From Odobenus rosmarus divergens (lineage: Eukaryota; Chordata; Mammalia; Carnivora; Odobenidae): a DNA stretch of 64,000 bases. Below are positions 46,486 through 58,843 of this stretch, in pieces. The stretch is taken from contig NW_004450661.1 in the NCBI RefSeq assembly GCF_000321225.1, forward strand, positions 1,064,515-1,128,514, read 5' to 3'. A program made the position numbers and the translations under genes. Positions within the stretch are counted from its first letter, which is position 1, and the number at the start of each line of letters is the position of its first letter. The notes beneath the pieces are model-generated. The model was not told the origin of the DNA and ran no database searches. It saw only the letters and a program-made list of their open reading frames with translations.

Positions 46486-46696
46486 TTTTTTTTTTAAGAT
46501 TTATTTATTTTTTTAGAGAGAGAGTGTGAGTGGGGAGGAGGGTGAGGGAGAGAGGGAGAGACAGACAGACAGACTGACTGAGGGAAACAGACTCCCCACT
46601 GAGCGTGGAGCCTGAAGCAGGACTTGATCCTGAGATCATGACCTGAGCTGAAATCAAGAGTCAGATGCTTAACCCACTGAGCCACCCAGGTGCCCC
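46486..46696 (-). mobile_element. Can-SINE, antisense, older subfamily
   Basis: 'aagatttatttattttttta', a GA block with a CAGA run (46559-46576), and the head 'cactgagccacccaggtgcc'. Duplications 'aatttaag' flank it. Confidence 0.9.
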
Positions 46697-46844
46697 AAAT
46701 TTAAGGTATTTCTAAAGTAGCCTTGTGGTGTTTGAAAAGAAATTAATAGATCCTGTAAATTGTATTGACTTCGTTTATTGGTCAAAATTAACATGGTAGA
46801 AAAAATAAAGTCCAATTTTGAAAAGGACTCCTAGATCCATTTTA

Positions 46845-47051
46845 TTTATTTATTTATTTATTTTTTTAGAGATTTATTTATTTATTTGAGAGAGAGAGAA
46901 TGAGAGATAGCACATGAGAGGGAAGAGGGTCAGAGGGAGAAGCAGACTCCCTGCCGAGCAGGGAGCCCGATGTGGGACTCGATCCCGGAACTCCAGGATC
47001 ATGACCTGAGCCGAAGGCAGTCGCCTAACCAACTGAGCCACCCAGGCGCCC
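46845..47051 (-). mobile_element. Can-SINE, antisense, young
   Basis: Expanded (TTTA)n tail and complete body, with a perfect 15-bp duplication 'cctagatccatttta' at 46830-46844 and 47052-47066. Confidence 0.97.
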
Positions 47052-47934
47052 CCTAGATCCATTTTAAATGAACTAAATCTTTAGGTTTAATTCCATTTTT
47101 GTATACCTGGGCATATTTTGATGGGAATATAACATCACTGCACATTTTCCTTCTGTAGCCATATGGAAAAGTACATACTTTATAAATCCCTCCCACTCCC
47201 CTACCCCTCCCACCCCTGCTTAAAAAGAAATTCCCATTTCCCAGGTACACTCTCAGTCATGTGCATCCGTACACAGATACACACATGCACACATAGGATG
47301 TCTGCGTGTGCCCACACACATCTGTTTCCTCTTAAACTATGTACTTATGCCAATTGTAGAGGATTCTGCCAGTTTACATTATGCTCCTACATGGGTTTGC
47401 CTGAGGGGAAAGATGGTAACTTTGACTAAGCTTGTCATTTTCTATTTCTCATCTCCATGTTGCTGAGATGATTATTTCAAGAGCAATGCTGGCATTATCT
47501 CTAAGAATAGTTTTGAGATACTGACTTATTTAAATTACCTTAAAGGATTAGAAAACAATTTCATAATTTTTATTTTTTTCATAAAAATGAAAAAGTCCAT
47601 TTTTAAATTTCTTACTGTATTAATCCTAGGGTCCCAATTATTTTTTCTGACAATAAACTAGTGACTCTGGGCAACTTAATGTTTAGTGCCTCAGTTTGTT
47701 TATTTGTAATGAGCTAGACAACTTTATTTCCGACTTCTGGTCACTTTTTATATTCTGTCATTCTCTTATGGTCTCTAAGTCTTCATTATTGTTAATGTAT
47801 TTGCATTAAATTTGATGTGTGAAAAATTGTATAAGAGTTCATTTTGGGGATGATTATTCATTTTAGTAGAAGACTTCTTTTTTTCTAAAGAGATTGACTA
47901 ATTTATTACTTTAAATAATCATTCCCCCAAATTG

Positions 47935-49018
47935 GTTCAGCTGTGGAAAACAGTATGGTGGTTTCTTAAAAAATTAAAAATAGAACTGTCATAAGATCCA
48001 GCAGTCCCACAGCTGGGTATATATCCAAAGGAAATGAAAATAATATATTGAAGAGATATCTGTGTTTCCATGTTTATTGCAGCATTATTCACAATAGCCA
48101 AGATATGGTAACAACCTAAGTGTCCATCAGCAGAAGAATGGATAGAAAGGTGGCATATGTATATACAATGGAATATTATTCAGCCCTAAAAAGAAGGAAG
48201 TCCTGCCATTTGTGACAACATGGATGGACCTTGAGGGCATTATGCTAAGTGAAATAAGTCAGACACGAATGACAAATAGTGTATGGTATCACTTAAATGT
48301 GGAATTAAAAAAAAGCTGAACTTGTAAAAACAGAGTGGAATGGTGATTACCAGGGTGTGGGGGATGTGGAAGAATTGGGGAGATGTTGTTTAAGGGTAAA
48401 AACTTGCAACCCATTGATAAGTAAGTCCTGGAAATCTAATGCACAGTATAGTGGTTATAGACAGCAATTCTATGTTATAAACTTAAAAGTTGCTAAGATA
48501 CTGGATCTTAATTGTGACTACCACAGACAAGAAGTGATAATTATGTGATGTGGTAGAGGTGTTAGCTAAGGCTATGGTGGTAATTGTGTCGTGATATATA
48601 AATATCAAATCAACATGTACACCTTAAACTTACACAGTGTTCTATGTCAGTTATAGCTCAATAAAAATAATCAAAAATCCTTCTATGCATTTGATATGCA
48701 TATTTGTTACATACATATATCAAACCATCACGATGTTCACTTTATTTATTTTTAATTTTTTTAAAGATTTTATTTATTTGACAGAGAGAGACACAGCGAG
48801 AGAGGGAACACAAGCAGGGGGAGTGGGAGAGGGAGAAGCAGGCGTCCTGCAGAGCAGGGAGGCTGATGCGGGGCTCGATCCCAGGACGGTGGGATCATGA
48901 CCTGAGCCGAAGGCAGACGCTTAACCACTGAGCCACCCAGGCGCCCCACGATGTTCACTTTAAATATCTTAGAATTTATATGTTCAGCTATACCTCAATA
49001 AAGCTGAAATTAAAAAAA
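47935..49018 (+). mobile_element. L1M-type LINE 3' end, sense, interrupted by a SINE
   Basis: ORF2-end phrases are readable: 'cagcagtcccacagctgggt' near 48000, 'agcattattcacaatagcca' near 48081, 'acaatggaatattattcagc' near 48166 and 'gacaacatggatggaccttg' near 48215. A 3' UTR follows, with two successive terminus-like segments ending at about 48675 and 49018. The second is split by the SINE at 48745-48946. Stops interrupt the frame. Confidence 0.85.
48745..48946 (-). mobile_element. Can-SINE, antisense, inside L1
   Basis: Complete young-type copy with a perfect 16-bp duplication 'cacgatgttcacttta' at 48729-48744 and 48947-48962, inserted into the L1 3' end. Confidence 0.97.
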
Positions 49019-49761
49019 AATCATTCCTCTTCTGCATTATGCTCTTAAAATCAGTAAACCATTTTTTGAATTGCCACCATATCTAAGTCAAGATATGCCT
49101 TCAGTGACTTGCCTTTTGCTTACAAATTTGATTCATTTGGAAACTTTTCAGATTTATTTTTAGAGATTTTAAACAAGGCATGAAGTTTGTACAAAGTTCA
49201 CTGTATCTCTGATTGAAAAAATATTTAAGCCTTTTGACTCCCAAGCGTATTCATTAAAAACCTGTACATTTAACATATAGAAAGCATATTTTTTTTTCCT
49301 TAACACTCTTAATGGTCTCCGAAAGGATTGGGGACAAAAGGAATATTGATTTCATTGTCCAATAATAAAGTTTATTTAACTTTCTGTGTTTCTTTTGTAC
49401 TTTTAAAAGGAAGGTTATTTTTTTTCCTAAATTTTACTTTATTGACTGACATTTGTTTATCTTTAATATTCCTTTCCATTTCCGTAATAATAGTGATTGT
49501 TCTTGATTTCTACATGTACATCATTGAAATCTCACTTGGTTAGAATTTTGGTAACAAATACCAGGAAGAGTAGAGCTCTTTTTTTTTTTTCCTGGTTATG
49601 TGATTTTTGTGCATACTTTGACAAATTTGACAATTACCAATTGACTCTATAAATTTAAAATACAGTAATTATTTGCCTTAGCTTTTTATTTATGAAGTTC
49701 TTTCATTTGATATAAATACTTTTAGAAGTGGGAGTTAGCTTTCATGGTCATTTTGTAGTTT

Positions 49762-49912
49762 TTTTTTTTTTTGAGAGAGAGAGAGTTGGGTCAGAGGGAG
49801 AAGCAGACTCCCCGCCGAGCAGGGAGCCCGATGCGGGACTCGATCCCGGGACTCCAGGATCATGACCTGAGCCGAAGGCAGTCGCTTAACCAACTGAGCC
49901 ACCCAGGCGCCC
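49762..49912 (-). mobile_element. Can-SINE, antisense, internally deleted
   Basis: It is about 50 bp shorter than its neighbours: the T-tail joins directly to 'gagagagagagagttgggtc', skipping part of the A/T and purine block. Duplications 'cattttgtagttt' at 49749 and 49913 are perfect. Confidence 0.95.
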
Positions 49913-51574
49913 CATTTTGTAGTTTTGAGAAAAGTCTTATATAATAGTTTTTATATAAGTTTGTATATGTTATACAATATACATAATAGTCTTATATAAT
50001 AGTTAATCCTCAGCCTGTACAAACTATGCATTTATATTTAAGCTTAGTTGTGTATACCAAAGCCTAACCAATTTACATTAAATAAGGGGGAAGTCTAGTT
50101 TTAATTACAGGCTTTAAAAAGTACAGTCTTGTTAACATGAATGAAGTACAGAAGGCAAACTACGTTACATTACAAGTGTTTTCTTCTGGAGAATAGGCCT
50201 TAATGACCATATAAGAGATATTTTTATGGGAAAACATCAGTGATGGCATTAGTGTATGTTATAGTTACGTCACTGTTAATTATGTGAGTCTTCCAAATTT
50301 CTTGAAAATAGTTTCTTCTGTAATTTGGTGAATTTTCTCTTTCTCGTTTTTGCGTAGGGTTTTCTCAGTATTAAATCTATGTAGTATATAGGTGTAGCTC
50401 ATTCTTGCCCTTCAGCAAGTGATCATTGGTAGCCCACTGGTAATATTCCAGGTCGTAAGGTCTCACTGTACTTACACTGAGGTTTGCTGAATAATGGTTG
50501 TTTCATAATCACCGCTTTAAGTTAGGTATTTCTTCTGGCTAAGTCTATCTTCCTGTTAACCAGTGATTAGTGTAGTGTTGATAAGAATCACAAACCTGGC
50601 ATTGTTACAACCAAGTTGGAAGGTAGCTCTAACCTACTTTAGCGATAGAAATACTGTTTTATAGTTTTTTAGCTTCTCAGATGACCTACTTTTTTTGAGT
50701 GGATATCATGGTTTTTACCTCTCGTGTTACTGCTGTAAGATATTTCTATTTTCTGTAACTGTTATAAGAAATACACTTAACTATTCATAACTGTTCATAA
50801 TCTTCTGTAATGAGCTAAGGTTAAATTATTTAATATTTCTATTATGCAAAGTTTAAACATAATTCACAGCATAATTATAAGGTCATGCATATATAGAACA
50901 CTACAAAGTTTCATTTAGCTTACATTCATATAAAGCAGTGGCATTATGTTTCAGAGTGAAGGAAATACCTCTTTCTGTAGAGAGTAATATTACTTTATTT
51001 TTTAAGTATTTTATGATAGCATAATTTTTATAATTATTATAATCAAAGTAAGCTTTTGGTTAAATTTGTTTTTATCATACTATTTATAAAATTTGTCTTT
51101 TTACAGATTTATAAGAGTGGGTAGCTGAAGAACAGGGAAAAGATTGCATTTTATTTTATACCATATGAGTATGTATGTGATAAAATATAAATAGGGCCTT
51201 TAACAGGGTTGACCCTTTCACAGTAACTTACCTGTATATATTTAACCTCAGATACAAAAGAGGCTTCTCTCCTACGATGTTTCCTTCTAGATGATGTGAA
51301 GAGGTACTTAGGAAATGGTGATATGATATCTGCTCTTGAGAAGATTGCTGTTTAAAAATAACATGCTTAAATGAAGGCTCTTCATTCCAAGACTTTATAA
51401 GATCTTAGTTTATGGGTTCAGGAAAATTCTGGATATCAAGTTATATAGTTGAGTTTAAGGAAAATTAGGAAACTCTTTCTCCTGAGGTCATTGGTAAAAG
51501 CTAATTTAAAACTTTGTAATAGTCAGACTCACATTATTTCCTCTTTTTAACGTCTAACAAAATTTTTTTAACAG

Positions 51575-51622
51575 GTGGAGAAAGAACCTGTGGAGTACAT
51601 GAACTTATTTGTATTAGAAAAG
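51575..51622 (+). CDS. SYT14: Synaptotagmin-14, coding exon 2
   Basis: This 48-bp exon lies between the acceptor tttttttaacag (to 51574) and donor G|GTAAGT at 51623. It completes the split Gly codon and encodes GERTCGVHELICIRK, ending one base into the next codon (phase 1). It is the short N-terminal segment before the membrane span of SYT14, facing the non-cytosolic side if the family's type I-like topology holds. Both splice sites are strong and the frame agrees with exon 1 (37880-37892). The next exon, which should supply the hydrophobic segment, is not in the window: I searched by eye for its expected coding text up to 64000 and found none. In the uORF frame the exon is also fully open. 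Confidence 0.87.
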
Positions 51623-53589
51623 GTAAGTCAATGCTCTGCATGGATATTTAGATACAAAATGAACACTTCACAGCATATGTTAAATTTTAGGAAGATGGCA
51701 GATAATTTGGACTTAGAATAAAATTTAATAAATACTAATATTTCCTAGTTGTATTATAGACTTAAGTATCCATAAAGTGCATATTGTTTATGTGGTTATT
51801 AAGAGTTGTTACTTTATATTTAGTTTTGTTGGGCTGATAAAGCCTGGTTTCTAGCATATTGGTTATTAGACATGGTGAAGAGGCAAAGAATGGAGGGTTT
51901 GATTTTTGTTCCCTTTCAGAATCTGGAATCTGAGTGCATGCTGATCTCCCATTGACTTCTGTTCTATTACTGTACCCCATCAGAGAGATGTGAGGAGTTG
52001 GTTGAAATTCAAATCGGGATCATGTCCAAAGACCACAACATCTTTTGACACCAACAACTGTCTATGCTTCCTTAGAAGGAGCCACCTAACAACTGGGTGG
52101 TTCAACAAGGTGGCCCCAGGAAAGGTAATTCAGATATTAGGTGGGAGGCAAGGAATCAGGCATTCTCTAGATTTGGAAGAATCAGGAGAACCTTGGGAGT
52201 CCCCACATTCATGAGTAATGAGAAAACAGTGAAATGGTGTGAAGAAAGGAAAAGATACACCTGGGGAGGTCAGGGGAGGAAGTCCTCATAAATTTAGTGC
52301 TCTTTTCTGTTTTTAAACTTGGGAGACTTTATTTTTCTTGCATCTCTCTTGAAAACTGACTTGGCCCTCCCTAGTCTGGCCAGCGAGCAGCGCTTCTCTC
52401 CCTAATATTTCACCCTAAGGAGGTTTGAGGCAGTGTCAGTATTTGTGATACCTGATTGGCATGCCAGGGAAATGTCAGCATATTTTCAGTAAGTCTTCAA
52501 CAGGTCTGAAAAGCCTCAGCTTCTTTAGAGTTGAAAAAAATTTCTAATCCTTCTTAGGTGAATTTGTGAGACCATTATTAATGTGGTCATACTACAGTTT
52601 ATGTGTCACTACCTGTGATTGCTGTACATTTAGAAACAGTCTCCCTCCTTGATTAAAGTGTTTATAATCTACCTTTCCTCTGGTACCATAAAGGAGAAAA
52701 CTGAAGTCCATTTCCTAAAATCTCAAATTTTTGATTATGATTTTCCTGCTATAACCATTGCTGATTTGTCCTTCTTATCTAAAACAGGTGAGAGAGGGGG
52801 CAAATGTATACATTGTTTTCTTCTGCTATGTAAATATTTTTAAAACTTCTTCTATAGTATATTAATCCAGAATTACCAAAAATGTTTTAAATAATTTTAC
52901 AGTTATTATCTTGTCCCACCAAAACTTTTTAAAACACAGAATTTATTTGGTGGGCTAGCAGAAGACACTGTACAAATCACTTGGAATCAAAAGTTGTTAA
53001 GGCTGTGGTTAGGCGAAATGAGAAGACAAGAACAGAGGCAGCTGGAAGGTAGAATCAGTGTGCAGAGGAGAGGGTCTTCTGTGGCTACAATGGGAGCCTA
53101 AAGCCACAGCAGAGAAAATAGTGTAGATAGGGATAGGTGATGATCCGAACATACCTTTTTGTTATGGCTCCTCTTCTTATTCTGTATTGATGTCTTGATT
53201 CCTATCCAGGTAGTTCGCAGATAATGCCTTGCCCGGTTTTCTCTCTCAGTCCAGCCTTTTCACTTCCTTCTGCTTTTCATAGAATTTTAAATCTGTGATT
53301 AAAATTTAAAAAATAATCATACTGTAGCCATGTCATGGAAAATTTCTGAATCTCTATGTATGCCCTCAGCATTCAGTACAGTGTCCTGTTCTAGTGGATG
53401 GATGTTCCATGAGTATCTAAATATTTCAAAATGAATGCTCGGAGCTAAAGCTTTTACATTTTAAGCTGGACTTTGACAGAGTAGAGCATATGAAGATTAT
53501 ATAAAGTCGAGTAATTGTAATTAGTATCAGAGATTCTGGTAAAATGGCATCTCTGACTTCTTTGTAATAGAAATGGCTCCTTTTTACCT

Positions 53590-54375
53590 GTTTGGCTGCT
53601 CCTTCTCTGTCTCCTTTGCTAGCTTCTCTCTTCCGTCAGACCTTCAGATACCGTACTGCATCCGAGTTTGGTGCTGAGCTTGCTTCACTTTTCCATCTTT
53701 TCCCTCTGTTTGCTTTAATTTAGTTCTCTCTTACGTGCCACACAAATTTATAAATCCAGCTCTGAGCTGTCTCCGAGCTCCCTGTTCTTCCATCCTGTAT
53801 GTACTTGATCTTTCTATCTGGATGTCTGCCAGAAACAAAACCTTAGCACGTCTAAAATGCAAGTCTTGATTGGCTCCCACGAGCCGGTGCTTTCCTCAGT
53901 CTTCCTCATCTCTGTTAATAGAGCGCCCAGTCTATCCGGTTGCTCAAGTCTGGACTTAATAACTTATCTCACTCATTCTGTCTTTCTCATTTAATATATT
54001 AGCTGGTTCTGCCATTTCTACCTTCAAAATAGATTTTGAAGTCATCCTGTCTTTTCCATCCTGCCGTTGTCCCTGTAGCCTGCATTTCTCTCTTCTCTTG
54101 CCTAAACGACTGTAGTAATTTTCTGTCTGGTTTCCCTGCTTCCACTCTTCTCTCCTTTAGTACATACCAATGAGCCTTTTTTTTTTTTTTAACCCAATGA
54201 TCTTTTTAAATATAAATCAGGTTTATGTGTATTAAATGTATATCAGGCTTTAAATGTATGTCCTCTTCTGTGGATTCCCATTATACCTGGCATAAAATCA
54301 AACAGCCTTACCCTGACCTATAAAGCCTTACATTGTAGCATCAACTCAGAGTCTGAAACGTCATCTAAATATCAT
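53590..54375 (+). mobile_element. Long L2 LINE relic, sense
   Basis: Extended L2 ORF2-end order: 'gaccttcagataccgtactg', 'ctaaaatgcaagtcttgatt', 'ctctgttaatagagcgccca', 'attagctggttctgccattt', 'gccttaccctgacctataaa'. A T/A-rich break occurs at 54178-54195. It is non-coding. Confidence 0.65.
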
Positions 54376-54394
54376 CAATTCCTCATCTAAAATC

Positions 54395-55968
54395 ATTTAT
54401 ATCAGGTGTGGGTGAAACTCTGGGTATGATTTGTCCTGGCTCAAAATTCCTTTCCTATCTGCAGACCTGTGAAACTAGCAGACAAGTTACCTGCTCTCCA
54501 AATACAATGATGGAAGAGGCATAGGATAACAGTTACAGACTTTTCCATCCCAAAAGTGAGAAAATGGAAGGAGGAAAGGAATCACTGGTACTTAGCAATT
54601 TTGAAACTTGAAACTGGGAAAAAGCTTTAGGTTTCAAGGCCTGGGAATCACACTGTCTAGCTCTTGACCCTGAGGTCTGAGGTTTCACCCTCCGGGTTTA
54701 AGACTCTACCCTTGGAGTCATCCGTCCTTTTTCCTGAAAGCTAGCGTATGTTTGCACTGGCTTTCTGCCTGTAGAATTATGCTAGGCCATCGGTCTTCTT
54801 GTCTTTTGTCCTCCTGACCCTTTCAGTTCAAGCTGGCAGGATTACATAATATTCTCAAAAACCTTGTCAGTCTTCTCAGTATGTCATAGGGATTCATTCC
54901 GTTAGACAAGGTGCTCCTCCACAGGTCTTTCCTGGATAATTCCATCTCTTTCTTTGGCTTTTGCTCAGATTGGGGTTCAGGGGAGATCCAGGAGTAGTAT
55001 GTTTAATCTCTTCAGAGAGCCCTCTGTGTCACTGAATATTTGTTTTTTTGAGACACTGGCAAAAGGATGTCTAGCTACACCCTTGGTTCCAGAGTGTGCT
55101 TTCTTGACGTTGAATCCCTAATTTTAGCATAATTCACAATCTGGATAGGCTGAGGATCTTCCAAATCATGAAGTCCTGGTGCCTTTTTTTTTTTTTTTAA
55201 GATTTTATTTATTTATTTGACAGAGAGATAGCGAGAGAGGGAACACAAGCAGGGGGAGTGGGAGAGGGAGAAGCAGGCTTCCCGCGGAGCAGGGACCCCG
55301 ATGCGGGGCTCGATCCCAGGACCCCGGGATCATGACCTGAGCCAAAGGCAGATGCTTGACGACTGAGCCACCCAGGCACCCCTTCCTGGTGCCTTTTTAC
55401 TTAAAAGTTTTTCCCTCAGTTTATCCGTTTCCTCCTGAGGTTTACTAAAAACAGCATGAAGAAACCTGGCCATCCTTTCAGCACGTTGCTTGGAAATCTC
55501 CTTAGTTAAATATCCAAGTTCACTGTAATTTCCATATAACTGAAGGGCACAGTTTAGCCAGGCCCTCTGCCACTGGGTCATAAGGATCTCCTTTCTCTGG
55601 GTTCCAGTAACCTGCTCTTCCTTTCTTTCTGACTTCTCACCAGCAGCACCTTTAACGTTTATGTTTCCATAGTGGTCCCTTTATGACTGTTGAGGTCTTC
55701 TAGATCTAAGACCGTATAGGTTTTTTTTTGTTTTTTGTTTTTTTTTTAACCGTGCACCTCATTTTTTTCCCCCTCAGTCCTCACTAGCAGAATCGTTAAC
55801 ACCTGTGTTTCTACTAAAAGGCAATAAATATTTCTCAAGGCAGTTTAGGCTTTTTCTGTCATGGTCCTCAAAATTCTTCAGACCTCTCCCCATTGCCTAA
55901 TTCCAAAGCCACTTCCATATGTTAGGTATTTGTTACAGCAGCACCCCTCTTTCAGGTATTGAAATCTG
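54395..55968 (-). mobile_element. MaLR (MLT1-type) internal region, antisense
   Basis: Read on the minus strand from the LTR at 55969 leftwards, the sequence follows the internal region of mammalian MaLR retrotransposons (ERVL-MaLR): 'aagtggctttggaattaggc', 'aaaaagcctaaactgccttg', then a stretch open for about 90 codons at about 55384-55660 (its 'WQRAWLNCALQLYG' portion is visible). It is split by the Can-SINE at 55189-55383, beyond which the same frame continues for about 45 codons. Further left it decays with stops. It is a non-autonomous relic, not a host gene. The left end is approximate. Confidence 0.7.
55189..55383 (-). mobile_element. Can-SINE, antisense, inside MaLR
   Basis: Complete copy with a perfect 15-bp duplication 'tcctggtgccttttt' at 55174-55188 and 55384-55398, inserted in the MaLR internal region. 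Confidence 0.97.
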
Positions 55969-56450
55969 TATTCATTTCCTATGGCTACTGTAACAAATGA
56001 CCACAGCTTTGGTGGCTTAAAACAACACAAGCTTATTCTCTCACAGTTCTGGGGACCAGAAGTCCAAAGTCAGTTTCACTGGGCTAAGGTCAAGCTTTTC
56101 TTTGGGAGGCTCAAAGGGAGGCTCTGTTTCCTTATCTTTTCCATCTAGAGGCCACCTGTGTTCTGTGGTCTGTGGTCCCTTTCTCCCATCTTCAAACTTA
56201 CCACTCCACAAAGGCTGCATCTGATGTTCTGTTTCTTTTTTCTCCTACTCATTCGGATTGCCTACTTCCCTCATCTGAGGACTCTTGTGATTACATCAGG
56301 CCTAGTAGGATAATCCACTCTAATCTCGCTGTCTCAAGATCCTTAACACAACGAAATAAGCAAAATCCCTTTTGCCATTTCAGGTAGTATTTACTGGTTC
56401 TGGGGATTGGGACATGGACATCTTTGCGAGGCCCTTGCTCAGCCTAATAA
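55969..56450 (-). mobile_element. MLT1-type MaLR LTR, antisense (5' LTR of the adjacent element)
   Basis: 'gtattcatttcctatggcta', 'gtggcttaaaacaacacaag', 'ctctcacagttctggggacc', 'ctcttgtgattacatcaggc' and 'aagatccttaacacaacg' give an inverted MLT1 LTR in the expected order. Its position right of the antisense internal region makes it the 5' LTR. No clear partner LTR was recognised on the left. Confidence 0.75.
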
Positions 56451-56584
56451 ACACTTACATAGTCTGAGCCCTGCCCACTTCATGTTTTTTTGTTCTGTGT
56501 ATACTGCCTCTTACCCATATGCTTCAGCTACATTGGTTTTATTTTTCTTCATTAAATGTCCAGGCTTATTTCTGGCTAAAGATT

Positions 56585-56990
56585 TTATTACAGGTTATTT
56601 TCTCTGCCTGTAATATTCTCCCCCACCAGCTCTGAGTGACTGACTCCTCTAATCCTTGAGGTCTCATTCCAAGTGTTACTTTCTCAATCACACATTTCCT
56701 ACTGACCATATCTAAAGTAGCCCTTTCTGTTCTTTAATCTTAATGATATCATCCTACCCATTTAACGTCTATCTTAATTGGCACTTATCACTTATATAGG
56801 TTACTTACTTTTTTGCCCCGGAGGAACTCTATGTCCCTCCATCAAATATACGCTCTAATTGGGTAGGAGCTTTGATTGATTTGTTCACTGCTGTCTCCCC
56901 AGTGCTGAGAATTACATAGAACATATGGTAGATACTTAATAAATCTTGTGGAGTTGAGTGAGTGATTGAATTGGATTTAGCTGAATTAAT
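56585..56990 (+). mobile_element. L2 LINE 3' end, sense
   Basis: 'tgaggtctcattccaagtgt', 'gccctttctgttctttaatc', 'ggcacttatcacttatatag' and 'gtctccccagtgctgagaat', ending 'ggtagatacttaataaatct', match the L2 3' order well. Confidence 0.8.
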
Positions 56991-57199
56991 CTTGAATAAT
57001 TTTATTCGATGCTTACCACTTAGGAGGCATTTATTGAATACTTTCTCTATGCAAGTACAATCCTAAATGTAATGACGATGAAGATTTCTTTTTTAAGTAA
57101 TATTTTAAACTAGATAATATAAAATTTTCTGCAGTAAAACACCTAAAAACACTGCAGAAAATATTAGCATATATACCTTTAAATGTATTTTTAAGCCCA

Positions 57200-57995
57200 G
57201 AGAAAAGTTAGGGAACCATCAGAGTTAAAAAAAATATGGAGGTTCATCAGGGAAATACAAATCAAAACTATCTTGAGATACCATTCCACCCCCACTAGGG
57301 ATGCCTAAAATCAAAAAGACAATAACCAGTGTTGATGAAGATGTAGAGAAATTGGAACCTCACACGTTACTGGTGGGATTATAAAGTGCTACAGCCACTT
57401 TGGAAAACAGTTTGGCATTTCCTCAGAAAGTTAAACATAGAGTTACCAGATGACCCAGAGATTTTATTCCTAGGTATATAACCAAGAAAATTGAAAACTG
57501 TGTTCACACAAAAGCCTGTATTGTAATAGTCATAACATCATTCATAATAACCAGAGTAGAAAAAAACCTAAATGCCCATGAGGTGATGGATGAATTTTGT
57601 TGACTAAACAAAATGGGGTCTACCCATATAAAGGGGTATTATTCAGTAAAAAGGAATGAGGTATTGATACATGCTACCATATGGATAAACCTTGAAAACA
57701 TCCTAAGTGAAAGAAGGCAGACATAAAAGGCCACATATTGTATGATTCTATTTATATGTAATGTCCAGAATAAGCAAAGCCATAGAGGCAGAAAGTAAAT
57801 TAGTGGTTTCCCTGGGCTGGGGGAAAGAGGGAGTGGGGGGTGACTCCTGATGGGTACAGAGTTTCTGGGGTGAAGAAAATGCTCTGAAATGAAACAGTGG
57901 TAATGGTCGCACAGCTCTGTGAATATACTGAAAACCATTGAATTGTACACTTTAAAGGATGGAATTTATAATGACTTACATGTCAATAAAGCTGT
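57200..57995 (+). mobile_element. L1M-type LINE 3' end, sense
   Basis: 'gggaaatacaaatcaaaact', 'ataaccagtgttgatgaaga', 'aaatgcccatgaggtgatgg', 'gtattattcagtaaaaagga' and the terminal 'tgaattgtacactttaaagg' with 'tgtcaataaagctgtttttt' mark an old L1 3' end with poly-A. It is frame-broken. Confidence 0.85.
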
Positions 57996-58655
57996 TTTTT
58001 TTTTAAACCCAGGAACTGAAAACTAGGGCTATAGATTCACAGCCATAGACTTCTCATATGGTGGCCAATAGGCCAATATCTAACAGATAAGGTAGATAAC
58101 TGTGGGACTTTTTAATCTCCCCTTAGAAGGAGGCACATGGTATCACTTCTGCCGTACTATATTGGCACAAGCATTTGCAAGCCTGCCTAGGTTCAAGGGG
58201 AGGAGATTCTTCATGTGAGTAGTGCCAAAGAATTTGTAGCCATTAAAAAAAAAAAAGTCAATATCTTATATGCTTATGTTAGAAAAGAAAAGAATGAAAT
58301 TTATGAGACAGGCATTCAGTATAAGAAGTTAGAGCTATCTTCTCATAAGCTATGAGAAAGTAGAAAGAAGGGAAGGGTAAAGATAACACCAAATTAATCA
58401 AATAGAAGCAGAGATACACTAAAGATAAACAGAACTGAAATGCCAGTACTTCGGAAAGGCTTATGACATAGATCTCTAGGATGGCTAATTAAGAACATAA
58501 TACAGAAGCCACAGGTAAATAATGTTAGGCTTGTAAAAGGGGTATAATTGCACTTACAAGTGAGCTTTCAAATATCCTAAAAGCATTAATGACTTCTTGA
58601 TAGTAAATTTGAAGTTGTAGGTGAAATGGACAATTTCAGAGAAAAATATAATTAA

Positions 58656-58843
58656 TGTATTATAATTTTTTAAAGATTTTATTTGAGAGAGAAAGAGCAA
58701 ACGAGCACGAGCGGGGTGAGGGACAGAGGGAGAAGTGACTCCATGCTGAGCAGGGAGCCTGATGCGGGACTCGATCCTGGGCCCCTGGGATCATGACCTG
58801 AGCCGAAGGCAGACGCTTAGCTGACTGAGCCACCCAGGCGCCC
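58656..58843 (-). mobile_element. Can-SINE, antisense
   Basis: Short-tailed antisense copy ending 'gactgagccacccaggcgcc'. Approximate duplications 'gaaaaatataatta' (58641) and 'ggaaaatataattg' (58846) flank it. Confidence 0.93.

Larger units (their letters stand above)
37893..51574 (+). other. SYT14: SYT14 intron 1 (13,682 bp)
   Basis: It is bounded by donor GTAAGT at 37893 and by acceptor TTTTTTTAACAG ending at 51574, which has a good polypyrimidine tract. The intron is in phase 1 (it splits the Gly codon). After the CpG-rich start it is AT-rich. Stretches with no gene and no recognised repeat are 38250-39780, 40260-40855, 41730-43290, 44061-44780, 45240-45780, 46170-46470, 47067-47930, 49020-49745 and 49930-51570. 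Other parts are filled by the SINEs, L1, L2 and duplications listed separately. No alternative exon was recognised. Confidence 0.85.

Noticed and set aside
55330..55581. An 83-codon minus-strand frame as a processed pseudogene of a cellular gene
   Set aside because: Its flanking text and adjacent inverted MLT1 LTR place it in a MaLR internal region. The left end of the frame is SINE sequence.
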